This document shows, in pieces, positions 22,683 through 34,019 of a stretch of 64,000 bases of DNA. The notes under the pieces are model-generated. The model was not told where the DNA came from. It did not search any database and worked only from the letters and a program-made list of their open reading frames with translations. Within the stretch, counting starts at the first letter, position 1. Each line of letters begins with the position of its first letter. The stretch is taken from NCBI GenBank assembly GCA_014155875.1, contig JACEFZ010014509.1:124001-188000 (forward strand). The letters run 5' to 3'. The position numbers were made by a program, and so were the translations under genes. Source of the DNA: Cepaea nemoralis (Eukaryota; Mollusca; Gastropoda; Stylommatophora; Helicidae).

Positions 22683-23498
22683 CGTTGATCTGTGGCTGTT
22701 TGTGTATCTGTGGTTGGTTGTGTATCAGTGACTGTGTGTGTGTCAGTGAATGTTTGAGTATCTGTCGCTGTTTGTGTATCTGTGGTTGTTTGTGTATCTG
22801 TGGTTTGTGTATATGTGGCTGTTTGTGTATCTGTGACTATTTGTGTATGTGGTGTTTGTGTATCTGTGGATGTTTGTGTGTCAGTGAATGTTTGTGTATC
22901 TGTGGCTGTGTATCTGTGGTTCTTTGTGTATGTGGTGTTTGTGTATCTGTGGCTGTTTGTGTATCTGTGACTATTTGTGTATGTGGTGTTTGTTTGTGTA
23001 TGTGGTGTTTGTGTATCTGTGGATGTTTGTGTATCTGTGCGTATGTGGTCTTTGTGTATCTGTGGATGTTTGCATATGTGGACTTTGTGTATCTGTGGAT
23101 GTTTGTGTATGTGCTGTTTGTGTATCTGTGGTTCTTTGTATATGTGGTGTTTGTGTATCTGTGGCTGTTTGTGTATCTGTGACTATTTGTGTATGTGGTG
23201 TTTGTTTGTGTATGTGGTGTTTGTGTATCTGTGGATGTTTGTGTATCTGTGCGTATGTGGTCTTTGTGTATCTGTGGATGTTTGCATATGTGGACTTTGT
23301 GTATCTGTGGATGTTTGTGTATGTGCTGTTTGTGTATCTGTGGTTCTTTGTGTATGTGGTATTTGTGTATCTGTGGCTGTTTGTGTATCTGTGACTATTT
23401 GTGTATGTGGTGTTTGTGGATGTTTGTGTATGTGGTGTTTGTATATCTGTGGCTGTTTGTGTATGTGGTGTTTGTGTATCTGTGGATGTTTGCGTATG
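22683..23498. repeat. TG-rich minisatellite in intron 2, left block
   Basis: Units of about 18-20 bp of the type tttgtgtatctgtggctg and tttgtgtatgtggtg. A 212-bp segment starting near 22979 is repeated almost perfectly from 23191, showing recent higher-order duplication. A LINE interrupts the array at 23511. Confidence 0.9.
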
Positions 23499-23539
23499 TG
23501 GTCTTTGTGTTCTTCTTCTTTCGTTCGCTTGAAATATGT

Positions 23540-24990
23540 CTATATCTGCAATGTCGTCTCTTGCATGAATTGAACTGTTTTTTTCAGTTCACACAGTGGT
23601 CCATAGAGTTTATCTTCCACTGTCGTCTCTCTAGGCCAGAAGGTTTGCCTAGATATGTTATATTTTGGGCAGTCTTGGAGTATGTGCTCTGCTGTCTGCG
23701 ACGCCAATCCACATGTGCACATGGCTGTTTCACCAATCTTGAATTTGTATACATGTGGTTGCGTAATCTATTGTGTCCTGTTCTGAGGCGCAGAATAATG
23801 ACTTGTTCTGGTCTGTCCATAACGTGGTAGTCATCTTGAGCAGGTTTTGGTGGCTTTCTGACTGATTTGATCATTCTTTTCTTTTGGTGGTATGTAACGG
23901 GCACATCAGGCTGTTCTTCTTTGGCTCCTTCCTTAGCCAATTGATCAGCTCTGTCGTTTCCGGGTACTCCACAGTGGGATGGTATCCACTGTATGGTGAC
24001 TTTATGCTGACTGCTAAGTTCAGAAAGTAGTGTCCTTAGTACTGGGCAATTTCCCAGAGAGGAGCGCCTCGAGTACTGATTTTGCATCTGTTAGTAGCAC
24101 CACAGGTTGTGTACCATTGCTGTTATTTAGTAATTTCTCTGTTGCTATCTTGATTGCCTCAATTTCGGCATCATAGTTATGGCAGTACTTTCCTGTCGGT
24201 ACTCTGGCTGTGTCCCTAGTATTATTTGGGTATTCTATGTACACTCCCGCTCCTGCATTTCGAACAGCATTTTGTGCTGACCCATCTGTGTAGACTCGGA
24301 TCCAGAGATCCTGTGGGTATTCTTCATCAAGGAAGCTGAGAGTGGCTGTTCTGCGCTGCACACTGTTCTGTTCTTCCTTGTCAAATATTCCTCTCACTTT
24401 TGTCTGGATTTGTAACGATAGTCTATGCTCATCTTTCCATGGAGTTCGCTCTGGAATAGTTGTTAGGGGGATACCAACTGTGGGCAGATCAGTGGTTTCT
24501 CTGCAGAGTCGTTTGGCCTGGTGGATAAAACTACTTCTTTTCAACCGCCCCATAGCTAGGTTTTCAAATCTGTTCTTCATAGGGTGGCCTGGCAAGCTGA
24601 GGAACTTTTCTGCTTGTATTAGCGTTTTCGTATCTCTGCGCTCACTCAGTGCCTGTGTCCTCCCCATCTTCTCCATTTCCACTATAGGGGTTGATCTCAT
24701 CCCTCCTGTGGTGACTCTAAGTGCTTGATTTTGCACCTTGTCCAGCTCTTGTAGTGTGGTTTTTGATGCTGAACACCACGCAGTTGACCCATATTCCAGG
24801 TGTGGTCGTATGCTCTGTTGGTAAACTTTGCTAAGTATTTTCGTACTGGCTCCCCATGTGGTTCCACTTAGCTTTCTCAGGATGGCTATTTTCCTTCTGG
24901 CTTTTGCTACTGCTTTGTTGATGTGCTTTCTCCATGTCAGCTTGCCATCAAATGTTACTCCAAGGTATGTTGGTTCTTTATCTTCTCTTA
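23540..24990 (-). pseudogene. LINE thumb region, RNase H domain and Cys-rich tail, frame-shifted
   Basis: After the thumb (LEYGSTAWCSASKTTL, LRVTTGGMRSTPI) the RNase H motifs are WIRVYTDGSAQNAVRNAGAG (first Asp), YDAEIEAIKIATEKL (Glu), LLTDAKSVLEALLSGKLP (Asp) and WIPSHCGVPGNDRADQLAKE (His, Asp). All catalytic residues of a type I RNase H are therefore present. The tail carries LRTGHNRLRNHMY and CTCGLASQTAEHILQDCPKY, a zinc-binding-like Cys/His set, then FWPRETTVEDKLYGP. Frame changes occur near 24065 and 23725. The domain would remove the RNA strand of the hybrid after first-strand synthesis. Confidence 0.9.
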
Positions 24991-26890
24991 GGGGTGTTCC
25001 ATTTATCTGGATGATCCCTGCCTTTTGTTTTGGAGAGGGTAAATAGGGTGGTGCTGCACTTGTCAGTGTTTATGCTGACACACCATCTATTTGCCCATGC
25101 AGCAAATGTATCTACAGCTCTTTGTAGCAATCTGGTGGCCACTGATGCATATTCATTTGTGCTCCATAGAACCAGGTCATCGGCGTACATTGCCGCTTTA
25201 ATTCCATGCGGTAGGTGAGCAACAAGATCATTGATGAAGATTAGAAAAAGTGTGGGGGACAAGACTCCGCCCTGGGGGACACCGTGACGCAGTAGTACTT
25301 TCTTGCTCTTGAGTCCGTCTATCTGTACTCGGGCTCTTCTGTTGTGCAAGTATGCTTTCACCCATTTGTACATTCTTCCATTGACTTTGCAGTTTCTCAG
25401 TTTCTTCATCAGACCTTCTTTCCAGACTTTGTCAAAGGCTTTCTTCAGATCTATCCATGCCGCAAGCACCAGCTTCTTCTCTTGGAATGCATCCTCAATT
25501 TCTTGAGAGAGGTAGGTTGTCTGATCTTCCGTAGAGTAGCACTGCCTAAAGCCAGCCTGCTGTGGCACAAGGATGTTTTTACTTTCAATGTACCACTGCA
25601 GTCTGTGATTGATGATGCGCTCCAGTGTTTTGCAGAGACAGCTGGTGAGGCTAATTGGTCTGTAGCTAGAGGCAATGGAACCATCTTTCCCTGATTTTAG
25701 GAGGGGTATCATGATTGCTTCTCTCCAGGCTTGTGGAACACTGCCTAAGGTCCAGCTGTTATTGAAGATCTGCAACAGCTTTGTTTTGGCCTCTGTTCCT
25801 AGGTTCCTGATCATTTCATTGGAGATACCATCAGCTCCTGGTGACTTTCTCATTTTCAGTTTTGATATGGCTAGCTCCAGTTCGCTGATTGTGATGGGTG
25901 CCTCCAGAACCTCATGTACTATTTCCTTCTGTCCTGTATGTTGTCGTTTCTCTCGAATCTCTTGTTGTTTCTCTGGACTAATTTTGATATTGCTATCTTG
26001 TGCGAACGAGTCCGCAAAATGGTCAGCTGCTTGCTTTCTTGTTAAGATTTTTCCATCTTTATGTAGCGCAATTTTTGAGTTTCTCCTTGTGCCCTCGTCA
26101 TTAAGCTGTTTTATTAGCTTCCACAATTTCCTTGTGTCTCTTTCAAAGTTCAGAGACTCCGTTTTCTCCTGCCAGCTTTTCCGTCTAGCCTGCAGCTTGG
26201 CCCTTTGAAATTTGGCTTTTGCATGCTGGAATTTATTGTGGTGCTCTTGGCTGGGTGTGGCCTCTGCTTGCTTTCTACACACTTCAACATCATTATGCAA
26301 CTGTTCCAGATCACTACTCCAGTAGGGTTTATATTGTTTACGGGCTCCTCTTGGTACTGTTTCTCGTGCTGCCTGTAGTATGCATTTCCCAAACTCTTCA
26401 ACTACTTTATTTATGTCTTTCTCAGTGTTCAGGTTTCTAACCAATATGCTGGTGCGATGCTTGTACATTGCCCAGTCTGCTTTCTTGTAGTTCCACCTCG
26501 AGAGGGTGCTGCTTTCACTTACAAGCTCATTTTCTACGGTTAGAAAGACTGGCCGATGGTCACTGCCACCAAGTTGTTTCCCAACAATTCGTGTAATGTT
26601 CCACTCCAGGTCTGGTGAATGAAAAGCCAGGTCAGGTGTAGTTGTAGAGTGCCATGATCTTGAGTAGAAAGTATGTGGGTCGGACGGCTTGTTAATCAAC
26701 ATGAATCTATTCTCATCCTGCCAGTCTTCCAGTCTCTCTCCTCTCTGGTCCATGTGATCATAGCCCCAGCTCTGCGAGTGGCTGTTGAAATCGCCACACA
26801 CAATCATTTTTTCTTTTAGTGGTAGTGTGTCCAGTGCCTGTGGGCGGTCACTTGGACAGTAGTAATTGATCAGATTGTAGATCTGTATTA
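24978..26890 (-). pseudogene. LINE endonuclease C-terminal part plus reverse transcriptase
   Basis: Endonuclease motifs are MIVCGDFNSHSQSWG, DLAFHSPDLEWNIT and GGSDHRPVFLTVE (catalytic SDH). Reverse transcriptase motifs follow in order: SSYRPISLTSCLCKTLERII, AWIDLKKAFDKVWKEGL (first catalytic Asp), GVPQGGVLSPTLFLIFINDL and AMYADDLVLWS (YADD active site), then INTDKCSTTLF. The domain is complete with all three catalytic Asp residues. Near 25025 the frame shifts. The neighbouring frame continues with a TYLGVTFDGKLTWRKHINKA thumb motif. Confidence 0.95.
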
Positions 26891-27372
26891 CCTGTCTTAA
26901 GTTTAAGTGTCTGATACTCAGCCCCTTCCATGTAGACTTTGATTTGGGAGGCCATGATGTTATTTCTTACAAAGGTCAGTATCCCACCTTTTCGCCTGTC
27001 CTTTCGGTCAGATCGGTAACACTGGTAGCCTCTGATTTTGAAGGCTATATTTTCATTGAGGTGAGTTTCTTGCAAGCAACATATGCTTACTTTTTTCTTG
27101 GTCCAAGATTTTTCTAATTCTATTTTTTTGTTGCTGACTCCCTCCGCATTCCAGTGCATTATTTTAAGTCTTCGTTTGGTAAGGCCAGTCATCCTATTCT
27201 CATGTCCCCTGGCTCCACAGGACATCTGAGAAGGACCTCCAGTAGTTGGGGTTAGGACCCTTTCGAGACATAGGGCCCGGCACTGCACCTGCCTGGGGGT
27301 CCAAAAGCCAGGGCGAGCACCATAACGATTAGCAGTAGTCGACATATTCCATTTTGCGTGATTGCGTGGCAT
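26848..27372 (-). pseudogene. LINE endonuclease, N-terminal part
   Basis: Contains LKIMHWNAEGVSNKKIEL (first strand with the N of the AP endonuclease fold) and ICCLQETHLNENIAF with the catalytic Glu. It then has RRKGGILTFVRNNI and YQTLKLKTGNT. The frame is lost after GNT near 26885, where a neighbouring frame continues INYYCPSDRPQALD. The domain nicks target DNA to start target-primed reverse transcription. Confidence 0.88.
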
Positions 27373-27705
27373 CCTGATTTCTGTGGTGCGCCTCTTGGCT
27401 GGTTGCCTCCGACTTCAGCACCTTTCTTTGCTAGAGCAGACTGTGGTCTCACTCGAGTGTAGATGTGTACACGCACACACACCTGTCTGCGCATGCATGT
27501 ACGTGCATACACATCTAGAGCATACTGGTTATTTTCCGGCGCCAGAGATTCGCCGTCGCCCCTTCTCCTGTTAGTTTAAACAGGTCCGCCGCGTGAAGGC
27601 CAGGAGTTGGACTTTTGCTGCATAGGTTATGTATTCACGAGCCATTGAGGTATTTAAGCACCCCAACACTACGCCTCGGCTACATACAGCAACATTTGGA
27701 ACCCC

Positions 27706-28830
27706 TGGTCTTTGTGTATCTGTGGATATTTGCGTATGTGGACTTTGTGTATCTGTGGATGTTTGTGTATGTGCTGTTTGTGTATCTGTGGTTCTTTGTG
27801 TATGTGGTGTTTGTGTATCTGTGGCTGTTTGTGTATCTGTGGATGTTTGTGTATGTGGTGTTTGTGTATCTGTGGTGTTTGTCTATGTGGTGTTTGTGTA
27901 TCTGTGGATGTTTGTGTATGTGGTGTTTGTGTATCTGTGGCTGTTTGTGTATCTGTGGCTGTTTGTGTATGTGGTGTTTGTGTATCTGTGGTGTTTGTCT
28001 ATGTGGTGTTTGTGTATCTGTGGATGTTTGTCTATGTGGTGTTTGTGTATCTGTGGCCGTTTGTGTATCTGTGGCTGTTTGTGTATGTGGTGTTTGTGTA
28101 TCTGTGGTTGTTTGTGTATCGGTGGCTATTTGTGTATCTGTGGCTGTTAGTGTATGTGTGGCTGTGTGTGTATCGGTGGCTATTTGTATATCTGTGGCTG
28201 TTAGTGTATCTGTGGCTGTGTGTGTATCGGTGGCTGTGAGTGTATCTGTGGCTGTTTGTGTATCTGTGTCTGTTTGTGTATCTGTGGCTGTTTATGTATC
28301 TGTGGTTGACTGTGTATCAGTGCAGTGGATGTTTGTGTGTCTGTGGCTGTGTGTATATCTGTGGCTGTGTGTGTATCTGTGGCTGTGTGTGTATCTATGG
28401 CTGTTTTTATAATGGTTGTTTGTGTATCTGTGGTTGTTTGTGTATCTATAGTTGTTTATGTATCTATATTTGTTTGTGTATCTGTGGTTGTTTGTGTATC
28501 TGTGGCTGTTAGTGTATCTGTGGCTGTGTGTGTATCGGTGGCTGTTAGTGTATCTGTGGCTGTATGTATCGGTGACTGTTTGTGTATCTCTGGCTGTGTG
28601 TGTATCGGTGGCTATTTGTGTATCTGTGGCTGTTAGTGTATGTGTGGCTGTGTGTGTATCGGTGGCTATTTGTGTATCTGTGGCTGTTAGTGTATCTGTG
28701 GCTGTGTGTGTATTGGTGGCTGTGAGTGTATCTGTGGCTGTTTGTATCAGTGGCTGTGTGTGTATCTGTGGCTGTGTGTGTATCTGTGGCTATGTGTGCA
28801 TCGGCAGCTGTTTGTGTATCTGTGGTTGTT
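27706..28830. repeat. TG-rich minisatellite in intron 2, right block
   Basis: Same units as 22683-23498, tttgtgtatctgtggctg and variants. Toward the right end units with tgtgtgtatcggtggcta become common. The LINE split one original tract. Confidence 0.9.
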
Positions 28831-28889
28831 TAGTCCATGTAATCATTGTGTACATTTCTTTGTCATCACTGTGTTGTACATTATCACAT

Positions 28890-31800
28890 GTGTTTATCTT
28901 ATCTATCGTACAACATCACATTAATTTTGTCTCATACAATATCACATTTACCTCCTACACCATCAACGCATGTCACCTACAACATCACACATGTCTCCTA
29001 CATCATCACACATGTCACCTACAACATCACATGTCTCCTACAACAATACGTATGTCTCCTACATCATCAACGCATGTCACCTACAACATCACATGTGTCA
29101 CCTACAACATCATGTGTGTGTCCTACAATATCACACATGTCTCCTACAACATCACACATGCCTCCTACAACATCACGCATGTCTTCTACAACATCACACA
29201 TGTCTCCTACAACATTATGTATGTCACCTACACCATCACCTATCTCCTACAACATCACACATGTCTCCTACAACATCACACATGTCTCCTACAACATCAC
29301 ACATGTCTCCTACAACATCACACATGTCACCTACAACATCACATGTCTCCTACAACATTACGTATGTCTCCTACATTATCAACGCACGTCACCTACAACA
29401 TCACATGTGTCACCTACAACATCGTGTGTGTCTCCTACAATATCACAAGTGTCTCCTACAACATCACAAGTGTCTCCTACAACATCACACATGTCTCCTA
29501 CAACATCACACATGTCTCCTACAACATCACAAGTGTCTCCTACAACATCACACATGTCTCCTACAACATCACACATGTCTCCTACAACATCACACATGTC
29601 TCCTACAACATCACACACATCTCCTACAACATCACACATGTCACCTACAACATCACACATGTCTCCTACAACATCACACATGTCTCCTACAACATCACAA
29701 GTGTCTCCTACAACATCACACACGTCTCCTACAACATCAGGCATGTCTCCTACAACATCACACATGTCACCTACAAAATCACACATGTCTCCTACAACAT
29801 CACAAGTGTCTCCTACAACATTATATGTTGCCTACAACATCACACGTCTCCTACAACATCACATGTGTCTCCTACAACATCAGTCATGTCTCCTACAACA
29901 AACATGTCTCCTACAACATCACACATGTCTCCTATAACATCACATATGTCTCCTACAACATCACATATGTCTCCTACAACATCACACGTCTCCTACAACA
30001 TCACACGTCTCCTACAACATCACATGTGTCTCCTACAACATCAGACGTGTCTCCTACAACAAACATGTCTCCTACAACATCACACATGTCTCCTACAACA
30101 TCAGACATGTCTCCTACAACATCACATGTGTCTCCTACAACATCATATGTGTCTCCTACAGAATCACACACGTCTCCTACAACATCACACATGTCTCCTA
30201 CAACATCACACATGTCTCCTACAACATCACACATGTCTCCTACAACATCACACATGTCACCTACAACATCACAAGTGTCTCCTACAACATCACACATGTC
30301 TCCTACAACATCACACATGTCTCCTACAACATCACACATGTCTCCTACAACATCACACATGTCTCCTACAACATCACACATGTCTCCTACAACATCACAA
30401 GTGTCTCCTACAACATCACACATGTCTCCTACAACATCACAAGTGTCTCCTACAACATCACACATGTCTCCTACAACATCACACATGTCTCGTATAACAT
30501 CACAAGTGTCTCCTACAACATCACACATATCTCCTACAACATCACACATGTCACCTACAACATTACGTATGTCTCCTACATCATCAACGCATGTCACCTA
30601 CAACATCACATGTGTCACCTACAACATCGTGTGTCTCTCCTACAATATCACAAGTGTCTCCTACAACATCACAAGTGTCTCTTACAACATCACACATGTC
30701 TCATACAACATCACACATGTCTCATACAACATCACACATGCCTCCTACAACATCAGACATGTCTCCTACAACATCACACATGTCTCCTACAACATCACAC
30801 ATGTCTCCTACAACATCACACATGTCTCCTACAACATCACACATGTCACCTACAACATCACACATGTCTCCTACAACATCACACATGTCTCCTACAACAT
30901 CACAAGTGTCTCCTACAACATCACACACATCTCCTACAACATCACACATGTCTCCTACAACATCACACATGTCACCTACAACATCACACATGTCTCCTAC
31001 AACATCACACACATCTCCTACAACATCACACATGTCGCCTACACCATCACATATCTCCTACAACATCACACATGTCTCCTACAACATCACACATGTCTCC
31101 TACAACATCACACATGTCACCTACAACATCACACATGTCTCCTACAACATCACACATGTCTCCTACAACATCACAAGTGTCTCCTACAACATCACACACA
31201 TCTCCTACAACATCAGACATGTCTCCTACAACATCACACATGTCACCTACAACATCACACATGTCTCCTACAACATCACAAGTGTCTCCTACAACATCAC
31301 ACACATCTCCTACAACATCACACATGTCGCCTACACCATCACATATCTCCTACAACATCACATATGTCTCCTACAACATCACACGTCTCCTACAACATTA
31401 TGTATGTTGCCTACAACATCACACATCTCCTACAACATCACATGTGTCTCCTACAACATCAGTCATGTCTCCTACAACAAACATGTCTCCTACAACATCA
31501 CACATGTCTCCTACAACATCACATATGTCTCCTACAACATCACATATGTCTCCTACAACATCACACGTCTCCTACAACATTATGTATGTTGCCTACAACA
31601 TCACACATCTCCTAAAACATCACATGTGTCTCCTACAACATCAGACGTGTCTCCTACAACAAACATGTCTCCTACAACATCACTCATGTCTCCTACAACA
31701 TCAGACATGTCTCCTACAACATCACATGTGTCTCCTACAACATCATATGTGTCTCCTACAGAATCACACACGTCTCCTACAACATCACACATGTCTCCTA

Positions 31801-32490
31801 CAACATCACACACGTCTCCTACAACATCACACATGTCTCCTATAACATCACACATGTCACCTACAACATCACAAGTGTCTCCTACAACATCACACATGTC
31901 TCCTACAACATCACACATGTCTCCTACAACATCACACATGTCTCCTACAACATCACACATGTCTCCTACAACATCACAAGTGTCTCCTACAACATCACAC
32001 ATGTCTCCTACAACATCACACATGTCTCCTACAACATCACACATGTCTCCTACAACATCACACATGTCTCCTACAACATCACACATGTCTCCTACAACAT
32101 CACACATGTCTCCTATAACATCACAAGTGTCTCCTACAACATCACACATGTCTCCTACAACATCACACATGTCTCCTACAACATCACACACATCTCCTAC
32201 AACATCACACACGTCTCCTACAACATCACACATGTCTCCTACAACATCACACATGTCTCCTACAACATCACACATGTCTCCTACAACATCACACGTGTCT
32301 CCTACAACATCACACGCGTCTCCTACAACACCACATGCGTCTCCTACAACACCACTCATGTCTCCTACAACATCACTCATGTCTCCTACATCATCACTTG
32401 TGTCTCCCACAACATCACACGTGTGTGTCCTACAACATCACACATGTCTCCTACAACATCACACGTGTGTCTCCTACAACATCACATATA
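28890..32490. repeat. 21-bp minisatellite ending at a splice acceptor (3.6 kb)
   Basis: About 165 copies of tcctacaacatcacacatgtc with variants (caagtgtc, cacgtc, caacgcatgtca). Segments of several hundred bp recur, for example around 29950-30130 and 31540-31760. The last units (ctcctacaacatcacatata, ctcatacaacag) run straight into the exon at 32504. The 21-bp unit is 7 codons, so open frames of up to 881 codons arise on the + strand. These are artefacts. Confidence 0.95.
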
Positions 32491-32503
32491 TCTCATACAA
32501 CAG

Positions 32504-32680
32504 GTGTCTGGAGAGCCACTGGTTTACGTGGGTAGCCCAGTCCAACCATATTCCCATGGAGATTGACCACGACACTGGCTTGCCCTGGTTGCAGCTTCAA
32601 CTGCAGGCCACCTGTAATGTGGAGCAGAGCTTCTTCAATGACTGGTTCACTGGACACCTCAACTTCCAGATAGAGCATCA
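32504..32680 (+). CDS. FADS2-like desaturase, exon carrying ESHWF and most of QIEHH
   Basis: The 177-bp exon encodes [20 protein letters not shown], then a D-rich linker, and then [20 protein letters not shown] followed by QIEH. These are hallmark motifs of animal FADS1/2 desaturases ([34 protein letters not shown]). The acceptor is tcatacaacag, directly at the end of a 3.6-kb array of 21-bp units. The donor is CA|gtcagt. The exon begins with one base completing AG|G (Arg) and ends with two bases (CA) of the second histidine of QIEHH. The third histidine box binds the diiron centre. All expected residues are present, so this segment looks functional. Confidence 0.97.
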
Positions 32681-32749
32681 GTCAGTATCTGCCACATTGT
32701 CTTAGACTTGAGTACTTTAGTGTCATCATGTGTGTGATCAGTGGGCAAG

Positions 32750-32960
32750 AAGATGTTCTGGTGGGCATGGTTCATGGTAATGTGGGACGATTCTGTTCTT
32801 GTGGGCTTGATTCATGGTAATGTGGGACGATTCTGTTCTTGTGGGCTTGATTCATGGTAATGTAGGACAATTCTGTTCTTGTGGGTTTGATTCATGGTAA
32901 TATGAGATGATTCTGTTCTTGTGGACTTGATTCATGTTGGTATGGGATGATTAATATACC
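32750..32960. repeat. 40-bp repeat, about five copies
   Basis: Unit ttcatggtaatgtgggacga plus ttctgttcttgtgggcttga. It starts about 70 bp after an exon donor in intron 3. Confidence 0.85.
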
Positions 32961-33284
32961 AACAGTAGAAAACCAGGTATTTGATTTCCGCAACTTGTTT
33001 TTCTTCTAAGTGTGCCATAAAGATGTCCTCTAGATTTTTGTTTTTAAGTGTGCCATATGTATATGTCCTTTAGAACGTTGTTTGTTTTCTAAGTGTGCCA
33101 TAAAGATGTCCTCTAGAATGGGACCTAGAGGATTCCCTTGACCATTCTGTCAGTTTGGAGTAGGATTGTTTAAGGAAATAGAATGAAATGTTGGATGTGC
33201 ACAGTATTGTAGTTTCTCTAGTTTAGATGCTGGCAGGCCTAGCTTCAATGTCTTCTCTTGTTGTTTACCCATGTGAATGTATCA
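32961..33284. other. mostly unique intron 3 sequence
   Basis: Contains three irregular copies of ctaagtgtgccata with gatgtcct (33006-33115). Nothing else is recognised. Confidence 0.5.
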
Positions 33285-33398
33285 TGCACTACTGATGAAC
33301 GAAAGATGAGTGAAGGGCCGAATGTAAGACAGGCCTGCGAGCTCAATTTGTGACCCTTTGAAAATAAAGTTCAATCAATCAATCAATCTATCTATCTC
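33285..33398 (+). repeat. SINE-like dispersed repeat, copy 2
   Basis: Contains gaaagatgagtga, ggccgaatgtaagacaggcc, caatttgtgaccctttg and aaaataaagtt, then (tcaa)n and (tcta)n. It lies in desaturase intron 3, on the opposite strand to copy 1. No tRNA-like promoter boxes were identified upstream, so only the tail part may be present. Confidence 0.7.
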
Positions 33399-33715
33399 TT
33401 GCATCTGATTACAGATGATGTCACAGTTTCTTCTCTTATAGGTAATTACAGATAACTTCACAGTTTCTTCTCTTGCATGTGATTATAGATGACTTCAGTT
33501 TCTTCTCTTGTATGGTGATTACAGATGACTTCACTGTTTCATCTCTTATATGGTGATTACAGATGACTTCACTGTTTAATCTCTTATATGGTGATTACAG
33601 ATGAGTTCAGTTTCTTCTCTTGCATGTGATTATAGATGACTTCTGTTTCTTCTCTTTCATTTGATTACAGATGACTTCACTGTTAATTCTCTTGTATGTG
33701 ATTACAGATGATTGA
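33399..33715. repeat. 36-bp repeat, about nine copies
   Basis: Unit tgattacagatgacttcact then gtttcttctcttgtatg. It begins directly behind the SINE-like tail. Confidence 0.85.
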
Positions 33716-33835
33716 TGCCATGTGCTTTTGTTGGTTCGACCAGTTTGAATGAATCTTTAAGTATTACCATGTCGAATGATTATTGTAATAGGATAAAGCA
33801 TTTTGGCATCCAGGGTTGCATTGAGTTGTCTTTGT

Positions 33836-34015
33836 AGTTTTGTTGTTCACAGATTGTTTACATGTGGTAAAGTTGTTGTTCACAAGTTGTGTACATGTGG
33901 TATAGTTGTTGTTCACCAGTTGTGTACATGTGGTATAGTTGTTCACATGTAGTGTACATGTGGTATAGTTGTTCACAGGCTGCGTACATGTGGTATAGTT
34001 GTTCACAAGTTGGCC
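33836..34015. repeat. about 35-bp repeat, five copies
   Basis: Unit gttgttcacaagttgtgtac plus atgtggtata, with irregular length. Confidence 0.8.
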
Positions 34016-34019
34016 TATG

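Larger units (their letters stand above)
23511..27705 (-). mobile_element. RNase H-bearing LINE (I/Nimb-like), 4.2 kb, with target-site duplication
   Basis: On the - strand it has about 330 bp of leader, then endonuclease, reverse transcriptase, RNase H and a Cys-rich tail, and ends in GAACGAAAGAAGAAGA. TGGTCTTTGTGT flanks it on both sides (23499-23510 and 27706-27717), a 12-bp target duplication taken from the TG-rich minisatellite it entered. All domains of the second LINE open frame are present. The few frameshifts (near 26885, 25025, 24065 and 23725) make it inactive, but it is otherwise well kept. No separate first open frame (gag-like) was found, so it may be 5'-truncated. It lies antisense in desaturase intron 2. 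Confidence 0.92.

Noticed and set aside
21938..23830. Cys/Val-rich frames over CA and TG tracts
   Set aside because: Simple-sequence artefacts; they end in LINE sequence on the wrong strand.
28452..32705. + strand open frames of 681, 881 and 704 codons rich in S, P, T, H and M
   Set aside because: Direct translations of the 21-bp array, overlapping in different frames. Only the last 59 residues of one frame are real, because it happens to read into the desaturase exon.
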